DNA from: Nocardioides psychrotolerans | GTDB taxonomy: Bacteria; Actinomycetota; Actinomycetes; Propionibacteriales; Nocardioidaceae | Assembly: GCF_900113685.1 (NCBI RefSeq) | Contig: NZ_FOQG01000008.1 | Location: 62,001-126,000, forward strand | Direction: 5' to 3' | DNA: 64,000 nt | In this document: piece by piece, positions 46,178 through 54,694 of the stretch | Layout: each line of letters starts with the position of its first letter | Numbering within the stretch: position 1 is the first letter of the stretch | Made by a program: the position numbers and the translations under genes | Notes under the pieces: model-generated | The model's input: the letters and a program-made list of their open reading frames with translations, nothing else | The model's database searches: none | Told to the model about the DNA's origin: nothing

Positions 46178-48040
46178 TCAGGCGGTGAGGTGGTGCAGGA
46201 AGCACCAGCGCCAGTCCTCGCCCGGCTCTCCGGACTGCATGACCGGGTGGGTGGTCTCGTGGAAGTGCTCGGTGGCGTGCTGGCCCGGGGAGGAGTCGCA
46301 GCACCCGACGTGCCCGCACTCGAGGCACTGGCGCAGGGCCACCCACCGGGTCCCGTCCTCCAGGCAGCGGGCGCAGGTGCCGTCGTGGACGGTCTCGGCG
46401 ACCGGGTGGGCGAGCAGCTCGTCGCACTGGTCGCCGGGAGCGCGCGGCACGCTGACGCCGCGGATGTCCTCGCGCTCGTGGATGGCGTTGTCGATCATCG
46501 ACTCCTCGATGTCCAGCATCGCGAGCACGTCGGCAACGACCTCGGAGGCGACGGTGCCCGACGAGCGGATCTCCAGGATCCGGCTCCGCTCGGCCGCGAG
46601 CATCGCCAACCGGATGCGGGCGTAGAGCTCGCTGGGTGTCTCCTCCTCCGCGGTCGTGCCGAGGCGCTCCCAGGCCGCGAAGTTGCGCTGGTCGATGCGC
46701 TGCCGGACCAGGTCGACGATGCCGTGCGGGTCGTCGTAATCCAGCTTCTCGACGGCCTCGAACCCTGCCTTGGACGCCTGCTGCAGCAGGGTCGCGCGGG
46801 CCAGCGCGTCGTCCATCGGGTCGGGCGAGGGCACCCGGAAGCGCCGGGCCAGCCACGGCAGGGTCAGGCCCTGGATGAAGAGCGTGCCGGCCACGACGGT
46901 AAAGGCGATGAGCAGCAGCACCTCGCGGTGCTCGGTGTCCTCGTCGATGATGAACGCGGCCGCGAGCGTGACCACTCCCCGCATGCCGGCCCAGCCGAGG
47001 ATGAAGGTGTAGGGCCATGGCGGGACCTGGCCGGTGGCGCGGTCCGGTCCGGGGCGCACCAGCAGGTAGCGGGCCATGAAGACCCAGACCATCCGCAGCA
47101 CGATGACGCCGGCGAGAGTGGCCGCACAGACCGCGACGATCCGACCGGTGCTGAGCTCGCTCTCCCCCACGTCCTCGAAGAGCCACTTGGCCTGGAGACC
47201 GATGAGCAGGAAGACGGTGTTCTCCAGGACGAAGGCGATCGTCCGCCAGTTCATCCGCTCGGCGATGCGCGACTGCGCGGTCTGGAGGACAGGCGCCTGG
47301 TGGCCGAGCAGGAGGCCCACGATGACGACGGAGATGACGCCGGAGGCGTGGATCTCCTCGGCGAGGATGTAGGCCGCGAACGGCACGACGAGCGAGATCG
47401 CGGTGTCCATCAGCGGATCGGTGACCTGCTTGCGCAGCTTGGCCACCAGCACGAAGAGGCCGAAGCCGACCAGCACCCCGCCACCGGCGGCGACCAGGAA
47501 GTCCTCGGCGACCTCCATGGTGCTGATGCCCAGCCCGCCCGCGGCGATGGCCGTGCGCAGCGACACCAACGCGGTCGCGTCGTTGAGCAGCGACTCGCCC
47601 TCCAGGATCGTGACGATCCTGCGCGGCAGCCCGATGCGACGCGCGATGGCGGTCGCGGCCACGGCGTCGGGCGGCGCGACCACGGCACCGATCGCGAACG
47701 CCGCCGGCCAGCCGATGCCGGGGATCAGGACGTGCACGAGCGCCCCGATCCCGGCGGTGGTGAAGACGACCAGGCCGACCGAGAGCAACAGGATCGAGCG
47801 ACGGTTGGCGTTGAAGTCGACCAGTGACGTCTGGATCGCGGTCGCGTAGAGCAGCGGCGGCAGCAGGCCCAGGAGCACCACCTCGGCCTCGAGGTGCACC
47901 TCCGGCATGCCCGGGGCGTACGACGCCGCGACGCCCACCGCGATCAGCAGCAGGGGTGGCGGCACGTCGATCCGTTCCGCGAGCGCCGTCACGGCGAGGA
48001 CCCCGACGCTCAGCGCGACGAGGAAGAAGGCAATCTCCAC
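46178..48040 (-). CDS. Na+/H+ antiporter with C-terminal UBP-type zinc finger
   Basis: A 620-residue CPA1/NhaP-type antiporter. About 12 helices fill residues 1-410, with VVAPPDAVAATAIARRIGLPRRIVTILEGESLLNDATALV carrying the ion-binding Asp and its partner motif. A cytoplasmic helical region (about 420-540) follows. Residues 556-617 form a ubiquitin-protease-type zinc finger: Cys556, Cys559, Cys572, Cys575, Cys580, His588, His592 or 594, His598. Bacterial copies of this finger occur alone or fused to antiporters; the ligand in organisms that lack ubiquitin is unknown. GTG start. Confidence 0.85.
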   Translation of the reverse strand: MEIAFFLVALSVGVLAVTALAERIDVPPPLLLIAVGVAASYAPGMPEVHLEAEVVLLGLLPPLLYATAIQTSLVDFNANRRSILLLSVGLVVFTTAGIGALVHVLIPGIGWPAAFAIGAVVAPPDAVAATAIARRIGLPRRIVTILEGESLLNDATALVSLRTAIAAGGLGISTMEVAEDFLVAAGGGVLVGFGLFVLVAKLRKQVTDPLMDTAISLVVPFAAYILAEEIHASGVISVVIVGLLLGHQAPVLQTAQSRIAERMNWRTIAFVLENTVFLLIGLQAKWLFEDVGESELSTGRIVAVCAATLAGVIVLRMVWVFMARYLLVRPGPDRATGQVPPWPYTFILGWAGMRGVVTLAAAFIIDEDTEHREVLLLIAFTVVAGTLFIQGLTLPWLARRFRVPSPDPMDDALARATLLQQASKAGFEAVEKLDYDDPHGIVDLVRQRIDQRNFAAWERLGTTAEEETPSELYARIRLAMLAAERSRILEIRSSGTVASEVVADVLAMLDIEESMIDNAIHEREDIRGVSVPRAPGDQCDELLAHPVAETVHDGTCARCLEDGTRWVALRQCLECGHVGCCDSSPGQHATEHFHETTHPVMQSGEPGEDWRWCFLHHLTA

Positions 48041-48124
48041 ACGGCCATCATCGCCGACGGGGCCGGATTGATTCCCGATCGACCGCGGTGGCGGCTCAGG
48101 TGGGCCCCGCTCAGCCCCGAGCCC

Positions 48125-49717
48125 TCAGTCCCCGAGCGCGCGGATCCGGGCATCGAGCTCGCGCCGGTTGTCGCGTCTCACGCGCACCTCGACGACCTCG
48201 ATCCCGCCGTTCGGCGAGGAGAGCGCCTGCTCGAGCTCGGGCAGGCTCTCGACGCGCCAGTGCGGCGTGCGGGTGGCGGCACAGAGCGAGGCGAGGTCCA
48301 CGCCGTGGGGGGTCCCGAAGAGGCGCTCGAAGCCGGCCGCATGCTCGGGCGCCCCCTGCTCGAGCATGGTGAAGATCGAGCCGCCGTCGTCGTTGACGAC
48401 CACGATCGTGAGGTCGGGTCGCGGCTCGTGGGGCCCGAGGACCAGCCCGTTGCTGTCGTGCAGGAAGGTCACGTCGCCCATAAGCGCGATCGTCCGGCCG
48501 GGCGTCTCCCGGCCCAACGCCGCTCCGATCGCGGTGGAGATCGTCCCGTCGATGCCGGCGAGGCCGCGGTTGGCGATGGTCTTGCGCCGGCTGCCGACCG
48601 GGTAGGGCCGGACCATCAGGTCGAGGTCGCGGATCGGGCTGGAGGCGCCGACGACGAGCTGGTCTCCCGGGGCGAGGGCGCGGCTCACCACCCCCGCCAC
48701 CTCGTAGGGCGTGAGATCGGCCTCGGCGACCAGCAGCGCGTCGAGCCTTCGCGCGACGTCGCGATCCGCCTCGAGCCAGCGCGCCAGCCAGGCAGGGTCG
48801 TCCACGCCCGTCACCGAGACTCCGCCCACCTCGAGCGCCACCGCGTAGGGCCGCTGTGCCCACACCCCCCGCGAGCGCACCGAGACCACTTCCACCTCGG
48901 CTCTCCCCAGCAGCCGGGTCACCGGCCGCGAGAGCGTCGGGTGACCTAGCACGACCACACGTTCGATGCTGCGACCCAGGTCGGAGTCCAGGAGCAGGCG
49001 GTAGCAGCGCAGGGCGTTCTCACCGGTGCGGGAGCCGCTCGTGGGCTCGGCGAGCAACGGCCACCTCGCGGCCTCGGCGACCCGACGGGCGCCCTGGGCG
49101 GCGTCGTCACCGGCCACGACGACCGTGCGCGGACCGAGCGGCAGCTCAACCGGCGTGACCTCGGCCCCCTGCGCCCGGCGCCCGGCCGGAGCCACGGCGG
49201 CCGGCACCCAGCCGTCGTCGGCGCGGTCGTCGTCAGGCAGCAACGGGTCGTCGAGCTGGAGGTTGAGGTGCAACGGCCCGTCGACGTCGAGCTCCGGCAG
49301 CGCGCCACCAGCCGCCAGGTCGTGGGTCGGGACCAGTCGGCCGAAGATGCCGACCTGGTCGGTGGTCTGGTTGGCATCGGTGCCGCGGAGGCGCCCGGGT
49401 CGGTCGGCGGTGACGACGACGATCGGCACCCCGGCGTGGGCGGCCTCGAGGACCGCGGGGTGCAGGTTGGCGACGGCGGTGCCCGACGTGCACACGACGG
49501 CGGCGCGGGCGTGGCTGCGGGTCAGGCCCAGGGCCAGGAAGCCGGCGCTGCGCTCGTCGATGCGGGTGTGCAGCCGCACGGCACCCGCCGACGCCGCGGC
49601 GAGGGCGGCGAAGGACAGTGGGGCGTTGCGCGAGCCCGGCGAGACCACGACTTCGCAGACCCCCGCCCTGACCAGGGCCGAGACGACGGCACGCGCCAGC
49701 TGGGTCGAGGGGTTCAC
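48125..49717 (-). CDS. menD: SEPHCHC synthase (MenD)
   Basis: A 530-residue thiamine-diphosphate enzyme that joins 2-oxoglutarate-derived succinic semialdehyde to isochorismate. The N-terminus EVVVSPGSRNAPLSFA is the MenD mark; DERSAGFLALG, GTAVANLHPAVLEA and DRPGRLRGTDANQTTDQ follow; the ThDP-Mg region is LMGDVTFLHDSNGL. GTG 49717 overlaps the menC stop as GTGA, so it is the last gene of menE-menC-menD. Confidence 0.93.
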   Translation of the reverse strand: MNPSTQLARAVVSALVRAGVCEVVVSPGSRNAPLSFAALAAASAGAVRLHTRIDERSAGFLALGLTRSHARAAVVCTSGTAVANLHPAVLEAAHAGVPIVVVTADRPGRLRGTDANQTTDQVGIFGRLVPTHDLAAGGALPELDVDGPLHLNLQLDDPLLPDDDRADDGWVPAAVAPAGRRAQGAEVTPVELPLGPRTVVVAGDDAAQGARRVAEAARWPLLAEPTSGSRTGENALRCYRLLLDSDLGRSIERVVVLGHPTLSRPVTRLLGRAEVEVVSVRSRGVWAQRPYAVALEVGGVSVTGVDDPAWLARWLEADRDVARRLDALLVAEADLTPYEVAGVVSRALAPGDQLVVGASSPIRDLDLMVRPYPVGSRRKTIANRGLAGIDGTISTAIGAALGRETPGRTIALMGDVTFLHDSNGLVLGPHEPRPDLTIVVVNDDGGSIFTMLEQGAPEHAAGFERLFGTPHGVDLASLCAATRTPHWRVESLPELEQALSSPNGGIEVVEVRVRRDNRRELDARIRALGD

Positions 49718-50676
49718 GACGGGCGATCCTGCCGCAGCGCACGGACCTCGGCGAGGCGGGCCTCCCAGCAGGCCACGCGCTCCGGCTCGGCTCGGAGGCC
49801 CGCGAGCAGGCCTTCGTCGACCAGCGGCGCCCCCACCGACAAGTTGCCACCGACCGGGAGCAAGGAGTCGACCACGACGTCACCGTGGAAGAGCTGGACG
49901 GTCGCGAGCCCACAGGCGTAGGGCAGCGCGGGCAGCGCGGCCGCCAGGGCGACGCCGGCGGCGATGCCGACCGAGGTCTCGAGGGCCGACGAGACCACGA
50001 CCGGCAGCCCGATGTCCTCGGCGATCCGCAGGCAGGCCCGCACACCGCCCAGCGGCTGCACCTTGAGGACGGCGATGTCCGCGGCCTCGAGGTCGCGCAC
50101 CCGGTAAGGGTCGGCAGCGCGCCGGATCGACTCGTCGGCGGCGATCAGGACACCGACCCGCCGTCTCACGAGTGCGAGGTCCTCGACGCTCGCGACCGGC
50201 TGCTCGGCGTACTCGAGACCGCCGGACGCCCGGTCCAGCAGCCCGATGGCTGTGACGGCCTCGTCGACCGACCAGGCGCCGTTGGCATCGATGCGCACCG
50301 CACCGGAGGGACCGAGCGCGTCGCGCACCGCCTCCAACCTGGCCTCGTCGTCGGCCAACGTCTGGCCCGGCTCCGCGACCTTGACCTTGGCCGTCGTGCA
50401 TCCACCGGCCTTCACGATCGCGTGGGCCTGCTCGGGTCCGACAGCGGGAACGGTCACGTTGACCGGCACCAGGTGCCGCACCGGCGCGGGCCAGTCCCCG
50501 GCAGCGGCCTCCTCGGCGCAGCGCAGCCACGGCTCCGCGACCTCCGCGCCGTAGTCCAGGAAGGGGCTCCACTCGCCCCACGCCCCGGACCCCTCCGGGT
50601 CGCGCACCAGCACGCCCTCGCGGACGGTGATCCCGCGGAAGCGGGTGCGCATCGGGATGCTGAAGACCTCAAGCAC
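49714..50676 (-). CDS. menC: o-Succinylbenzoate synthase
   Basis: A 320-residue enolase-superfamily enzyme that dehydrates SHCHC to o-succinylbenzoate. FSIPMRTRFRGITVREG is the actinobacterial N-terminus; AKVKV holds the KxK catalytic lysines, and RIDANGAWSVDEA, LEYAEQP and LIAADES the metal Asp/Glu/Asp. GTG 50676 overlaps the menE stop by 8 bases (GTGCTTGA). A longer open frame upstream is antiphase to menE. Confidence 0.92.
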   Translation of the reverse strand: MLEVFSIPMRTRFRGITVREGVLVRDPEGSGAWGEWSPFLDYGAEVAEPWLRCAEEAAAGDWPAPVRHLVPVNVTVPAVGPEQAHAIVKAGGCTTAKVKVAEPGQTLADDEARLEAVRDALGPSGAVRIDANGAWSVDEAVTAIGLLDRASGGLEYAEQPVASVEDLALVRRRVGVLIAADESIRRAADPYRVRDLEAADIAVLKVQPLGGVRACLRIAEDIGLPVVVSSALETSVGIAAGVALAAALPALPYACGLATVQLFHGDVVVDSLLPVGGNLSVGAPLVDEGLLAGLRAEPERVACWEARLAEVRALRQDRPS

Positions 50677-51688
50677 CGGCCAGCTCCCGCAGCGCGAGGC
50701 GGTCGGTCTTGCCATTGGGCAGCAGCGGCAGCGCGTCGAGCGCGACGACCTGTCGGGGGGCCCACGAGCGCGGATGCACGGCGGCCACGAAGTCGCGGAC
50801 GTCCGCCACGGAGACGCGGCCGACCACGAAGGCCACGACCCTCGAGCCCCACTCCTCGTCGGGCACGCCGAGCACCTCCGCGGCAGCGACCTCCGGGTGC
50901 GACCGCAGCCGTGCGGCCACCGCGGCCGCCGGGACGTTGACGCCGCCGCTGACCACCATGTCGTCGAGTCGACCGAGCACGCGGAGCCGTCCGTCCTGGT
51001 CGATGCGGCCCGCGTCGGAGGTGAGGAACCAGCCGTCCACCAGCACCTCGGCGGTCTGCACGGGATCGTCCTCGTAGCCGTCGAACACCGTCGGTCCGCC
51101 GATCCTGATCCGTCCGCCGTCACCGAGGGCGAGCGCCACCTCGTCGAGCGGCATCCCGTCGTAGACGCAACCGCCGGCGGTCTCCGCCATGCCGTAGGTC
51201 GCCACGACCCGCAGCCCCTCGGCCTCGGCACGAGCGCGCAGCGCAGGATCCATCGGGCCGCCGCCGAGCAGCACGGTGTGGGCGGTGCGCAGCGCGGCCA
51301 CCTGCTCGGGGTCCTCGAGCACCCTCAGGAGCTGGGTGGGCACCAACGAGGTGAACCAGGTGTCGTCGTGCGGCCACCGCGGCGCCGTCGCGTCGAGCAG
51401 CAGGGGCCAGTGACCTGCCACCAACGACCGGCAGATGACCTGCAACCCCGCGACGTACGACGGGGGCAGCGCCAGCACCCACCGTCCACGCCCCCCGAGG
51501 CGGCGCTCGGTGGCCTGCACGGAGGCCAGGACCGCCCGGCGGGAGAGCTGCACGCGCTTGGGTCGCCCCGTCGACCCGGAGGTCTCGACGACCCAGGGAG
51601 CGGGCTCCTCCGGCGCGTCCAGCCACCTCCCCAAAGCGGCGACCTGTGCCGCAACCTGCGCGGAGACCGTGGCCTCGCCGTTAACCAT
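50669..51688 (-). CDS. menE: o-Succinylbenzoate-CoA ligase
   Basis: A 339-residue acyl-CoA synthetase, short as usual for actinobacterial MenE. ETSGSTGRPKRVQLS is the AMP-binding P-loop, ATYGMAETAGGCVYDG the second motif and GRLDDMVVSGGVNV the hinge. PLLPNGKTDRLAL near the end holds the catalytic Lys. ATG 51688 lies 7 bases after TAGCGT, deciding against the longer frame. First gene of menE-menC-menD. Confidence 0.92.
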   Translation of the reverse strand: MVNGEATVSAQVAAQVAALGRWLDAPEEPAPWVVETSGSTGRPKRVQLSRRAVLASVQATERRLGGRGRWVLALPPSYVAGLQVICRSLVAGHWPLLLDATAPRWPHDDTWFTSLVPTQLLRVLEDPEQVAALRTAHTVLLGGGPMDPALRARAEAEGLRVVATYGMAETAGGCVYDGMPLDEVALALGDGGRIRIGGPTVFDGYEDDPVQTAEVLVDGWFLTSDAGRIDQDGRLRVLGRLDDMVVSGGVNVPAAAVAARLRSHPEVAAAEVLGVPDEEWGSRVVAFVVGRVSVADVRDFVAAVHPRSWAPRQVVALDALPLLPNGKTDRLALRELAGA

Positions 51689-51695
51689 GTGGCCC

Positions 51696-51701
51696 ACGCT
51701 A
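51696..51701 (-). promoter_or_regulatory. -10 hexamer TAGCGT of menE, leaderless
   Basis: On the minus strand TAGCGT is 7 bases ahead of ATG 51688. It marks the promoter of the menECD operon. Confidence 0.5.
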
Positions 51702-51716
51702 GTCCGGCGTGATTCC

Positions 51717-53000
51717 ATGCTGGTCGTGTCCTCGGTGATCGCGACGTTGAAGCCCCCCTCGCCCCTGGCCGGCAAGCTGTCGGTCCAGTCGGTGCTCTAC
51801 GCGATCGGCGACGGCACGTTCATGACGGCGAGCGCCGTCTTCTTCACCCAGATCGTCGGGCTCTCGGCCGCCCAGGTCGGGCTCGGCATCACCCTGGCCG
51901 GGGTCGTGTCGTTCGTCGTCGCCGTCCCCGCGGGCAAGCTGGCCGACCGGATCGGACCGCAGAACACCTGGTGCCTGGGCGCCGTGGGCACCGCGGCGAT
52001 GTACACCGTCTGGCCCTTCATCGACGGCTTCGCCGCCTTCCTCGCCATGAGCATCGTGCTCGAGGTCGTCAACAGTGCCGGCGGCGCCGGGAGGGGCGCC
52101 TACATCCTCGACGTGCTGCCGCGCCTGGAGCGGGTGCAGTCGCAGGCCTACATGTACTCCGCCCTCAACCTCGGTTTCACCCTCGGCGCCGCCCTCGGCG
52201 GCTTCGCGCTCGCCTTCGACAACGACACCGTGATCCGGGCGCTGCCCTGGCTGACCGCTGCTCTCATCGCCGTCAACGCGTTCTGGATCTCGCGCCTGCC
52301 AAAGGCGGCCCACCGTGAGCGCCCCAACGTGCTCGAGGTGGCCGTCGAGGGAGCGCTCGAGGGCGACGCCCCCGGCGAGGTGCCCGGCGCGCTGCGCAAC
52401 CGCGGGTTCCTGGCCACGTCGTTCTTCACCGGCGTCCTGAGCACCAACCAGGTGCTGCTCCAGATCGTCATCCCGCTGTGGCTGGTCGAGGAGACCGATG
52501 CTCCGCGGGTGCTGCTCGCGCTGCTCTTCGGCACCAACACCGTCATGTGCATCTTCCTGCCGATGGCGGCGTCCCGGGGCGTCAAGGACGTGGCGACGGC
52601 CCTGAAGGCCGCCCGCATCAGCTCGGTCTTCTTCGTCGCCTCGTGCGTCATCACGCTGATCACCCACGACACCGTCGGGGCGCTCACGATCGCGCTGATC
52701 TGGCTGGGCCACATCACCGTGACCGGTGCGGAGCTCTACCTCTCGGCGGCCAGCTGGGCCTTCGAGTCCGAGCTCTCCGACCCTGACCGGAGGGGCGAGT
52801 ACCAGGGCGCCGGCAACCTCGGCGGCACGCTCGGCTACGTCTGGGCGCCCGCCCTCTACACGTTCCTCGCGATCAGCTGGGGCTCCTACGGCTGGCTGGT
52901 GATCGCCGGCATCGTCATCGCTGCCACGATCGGCATCCACCCGGCCAGCCGTGCCGCCCAGCGCTTCCTCGTGAAGCACGACCTCGACCCGAGCCGCTGA
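51717..53000 (+). CDS. MFS transporter
   Basis: A 427-residue major facilitator with 12 predicted helices. AGKLADRIGPQNTW is the loop 2-3 motif (G-x-x-x-D-R-x-G), supporting the family. No specificity motif is visible. It lies between menE and menA but transport of menaquinone precursors would be speculation. ATG 51717 is my choice; an in-frame ATG at 51687 and other nearby starts are possible. Confidence 0.8.
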   Translation: MLVVSSVIATLKPPSPLAGKLSVQSVLYAIGDGTFMTASAVFFTQIVGLSAAQVGLGITLAGVVSFVVAVPAGKLADRIGPQNTWCLGAVGTAAMYTVWPFIDGFAAFLAMSIVLEVVNSAGGAGRGAYILDVLPRLERVQSQAYMYSALNLGFTLGAALGGFALAFDNDTVIRALPWLTAALIAVNAFWISRLPKAAHRERPNVLEVAVEGALEGDAPGEVPGALRNRGFLATSFFTGVLSTNQVLLQIVIPLWLVEETDAPRVLLALLFGTNTVMCIFLPMAASRGVKDVATALKAARISSVFFVASCVITLITHDTVGALTIALIWLGHITVTGAELYLSAASWAFESELSDPDRRGEYQGAGNLGGTLGYVWAPALYTFLAISWGSYGWLVIAGIVIAATIGIHPASRAAQRFLVKHDLDPSR

Positions 53001-53031
53001 CCCGCGCCCGCCCAAGGCAGAATCGTTCCCC

Positions 53032-53922
53032 GTGGCTACCTCCGCTGACTGGCTCGCCGGCGCGCGCCCGCGCACCCTCCCCGCTGCGGTCGCGCCCGTC
53101 CTCGCCGGCACCGGCGTGGCGGCGTACGCCGGAGCGTGGGACGAGTGGCAAGGCGTCTGGTGGAAGGCCCTCCTCGCCCTGGTGGTGAGCCTCGCGCTCC
53201 AGGTGGCCGTCAACTACGCCAATGACTACTCCGACGGCATCCGCGGCACCGACGACGACCGGGTCGGCCCGATGCGCCTAGTCGGCTCGGGCGCCGCGAC
53301 CCCGGCCGCGGTCAAGCGGGCCGCGTTCCTCGCGTTCGGTGTCGCGGGCGTGGCCGGGCTGGTCCTCGCCGCCAGCACCGCCTGGTGGCTGGTCGCCGTG
53401 GGCGCGGTGTCCGTGGTCGCCGCCTGGTACTACACCGGCGGGTCCACTCCCTACGGCTACCTCGGCCTGGGCGAGGTCATGGTCTTCGTGTTCTTCGGAC
53501 TGGTCGCCGTCATCGGCACGACCTACGTCCAGACCGAGACCTGGGTCTGGCCGGCCCTCTACGCCGGGATCGGCGTCGGGGCGCTGGCCTGCGCGATCCT
53601 CGTCGTCAACAACCTGCGCGACATCCCCACCGACACCGCAGCGGGCAAGCGCACGCTCGCCGTACGGCTCGGCGACGGCCGCACCCGCGCGCTCTACCTG
53701 CTGCTCGTCCTCGCCGCCGCGGTCGCCGTGGTGGCGGTCGCGGGCGCCACGACCTGGTGGGCACTGGTCGCGCTGGCATTCCTCGCCGTGGCGCTGCCCG
53801 CGGTGCGCACCGTGACGGACGGCGCCACCGGGCCCGACCTGATCCCGGTGCTGCAGCAGACCGGCCTCGCCGAGCTGGTCTGGGCCGCACTCGTCGCGGC
53901 CGCACTCGTCCTCCGCAGCTGA
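53032..53922 (+). CDS. menA: 1,4-dihydroxy-2-naphthoate polyprenyltransferase
   Basis: A 296-residue UbiA-superfamily membrane enzyme that attaches the polyprenyl chain to dihydroxynaphthoate, giving demethylmenaquinone. The first Asp-rich motif is NYANDYSDGIRGTD and the second NNLRDIPTDTAAGKRTLAVRLG. ARPRTLPAAVAPVLAGT is the usual N-terminus. Its tail substrate should come from the polyprenyl synthase at the end of the nuo operon; its product is methylated by MenG. Confidence 0.93.
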   Translation: MATSADWLAGARPRTLPAAVAPVLAGTGVAAYAGAWDEWQGVWWKALLALVVSLALQVAVNYANDYSDGIRGTDDDRVGPMRLVGSGAATPAAVKRAAFLAFGVAGVAGLVLAASTAWWLVAVGAVSVVAAWYYTGGSTPYGYLGLGEVMVFVFFGLVAVIGTTYVQTETWVWPALYAGIGVGALACAILVVNNLRDIPTDTAAGKRTLAVRLGDGRTRALYLLLVLAAAVAVVAVAGATTWWALVALAFLAVALPAVRTVTDGATGPDLIPVLQQTGLAELVWAALVAAALVLRS

Positions 53923-53948
53923 GCCGAGCGGCACTGCGGGGCCCGACG

Positions 53949-53954
53949 TAGGGT
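53949..53954 (+). promoter_or_regulatory. -10 hexamer TAGGGT, leaderless
   Basis: TAGGGT is 7 bases ahead of ATG 53962 and is the main support for that small gene's own promoter. Confidence 0.45.
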
Positions 53955-53961
53955 CGAGGAC

Positions 53962-54096
53962 ATGTGGTTCCTGATCCTCGTCCTGCTCGTGGCCGCCGCG
54001 TTCGTCGCCTACAAGATGCGCGTGCCACTCCTCGCCAGGATCCTCGGCCAGTCCGAGGGGCGGGTGAACCGCCAGCTCAACCGTCGCAAGGACTGA
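53962..54096 (+). CDS. Small membrane protein, 44 residues
   Basis: MWFLILVLLVAAAFVAYKMRV forms one transmembrane helix and is followed by a basic tail with LARILGQSEGRVNRQLNRRKD. Codon use is coding-like, with G or C at nearly every third position. It fills the space between menA and the DUF4229 gene. Function unknown; such short membrane proteins often assist larger complexes, but there is no evidence for that here. Confidence 0.6.
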   Translation: MWFLILVLLVAAAFVAYKMRVPLLARILGQSEGRVNRQLNRRKD

Positions 54097-54113
54097 GCCT
54101 CGCGGGGTGCTCC

Positions 54114-54407
54114 TCAGGGACGGTCGGCGGACGCCTCGTCCTGGGCGTCCTCGGCGTCCTCCTTGGCCTTCATCTCGGCGAGCCGGGTCGAGGCCGCCCG
54201 TGCCCGGTCGTCGACGCGGCGGGCAAAGGCCTCGCGCTGGCGGTTGAGGAGGAAGTAGGAACCGATCCCACTGGCGACGAAAGCGATCACGACGACCCAC
54301 GTGACGTTCACCTGGTCGGACAGCGCGGCCCACACCCCGAAGACGATCGCGAACGATCCGACGAAGAGGGCGAGACGCAGGGCGGTGTAGACGAGGAACT
54401 CCTTCAC
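54114..54407 (-). CDS. DUF4229 domain membrane protein
   Basis: A 97-residue protein. Residues 1-60 hold two transmembrane helices with KEFLVYTALRLALFVGSF at the start, typical of DUF4229. The cytoplasmic tail is a charged helix (RREAFARRVDDRARAAS-like) ending in a Glu/Asp/Ala stretch. GTG 54407 lies 6 bases after TACCCT, so I prefer it to GTG 54431. Function unknown. Confidence 0.75.
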   Translation of the reverse strand: MKEFLVYTALRLALFVGSFAIVFGVWAALSDQVNVTWVVVIAFVASGIGSYFLLNRQREAFARRVDDRARAASTRLAEMKAKEDAEDAQDEASADRP

Positions 54408-54413
54408 ACCGCC

Positions 54414-54419
54414 AGGGTA
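54414..54419 (-). promoter_or_regulatory. -10 hexamer TACCCT, leaderless
   Basis: On the minus strand TACCCT is 6 bases ahead of GTG 54407 and moves the DUF4229 start eight codons downstream of the longest frame. Confidence 0.5.
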
Positions 54420-54439
54420 GTTCGTGACCACTAGGCCCC

Positions 54440-54445
54440 TACTCT
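54440..54445 (+). promoter_or_regulatory. -10 hexamer TACTCT, leaderless
   Basis: TACTCT is 6 bases ahead of GTG 54452. Confidence 0.5.
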
Positions 54446-54451
54446 GGAGGG

Positions 54452-54694
54452 GTGCTCAAGTTCCTGCTCTTCGTCGTCGTGTTCGCCCTGGCGACCTACT
54501 ACGTCGTCCGTCTCCTGCAGCAGCGCAGCGCCGGGGGTGGTGGCGGGCGACCGCAGGTGAAGCGTCCGCGTCGCCCCCAGCCACCACCGCGCATGGTCGC
54601 GCCCGACGACGACGAGGACTTCCTGCGCGACCTGGAGCGCAAGCGCCGTCGCAAGGACGCCGACGACCCCGAGACGGGTCCCTCCACCAGCTAG
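54452..54694 (+). CDS. Small membrane-anchored basic protein
   Basis: An 80-residue protein: one N-terminal helix (LLFVVVFALATYYVV), a Gly run, a basic Pro/Arg stretch (VKRPRRPQPPPRM) and an acidic-basic helix DDDEDFLRDLERKRRRKD. No family recognised. Its 3' end overlaps the end of ccsB by four bases on the other strand. Confidence 0.65.
   Translation: MLKFLLFVVVFALATYYVVRLLQQRSAGGGGGRPQVKRPRRPQPPPRMVAPDDDEDFLRDLERKRRRKDADDPETGPSTS

Noticed and set aside
50676-51231. A longer menC extending upstream to 51231
   Set aside because: The extension lies over menE in another phase and is Arg/Ser/Pro-rich; the 8-base overlap start gives the family N-terminus.
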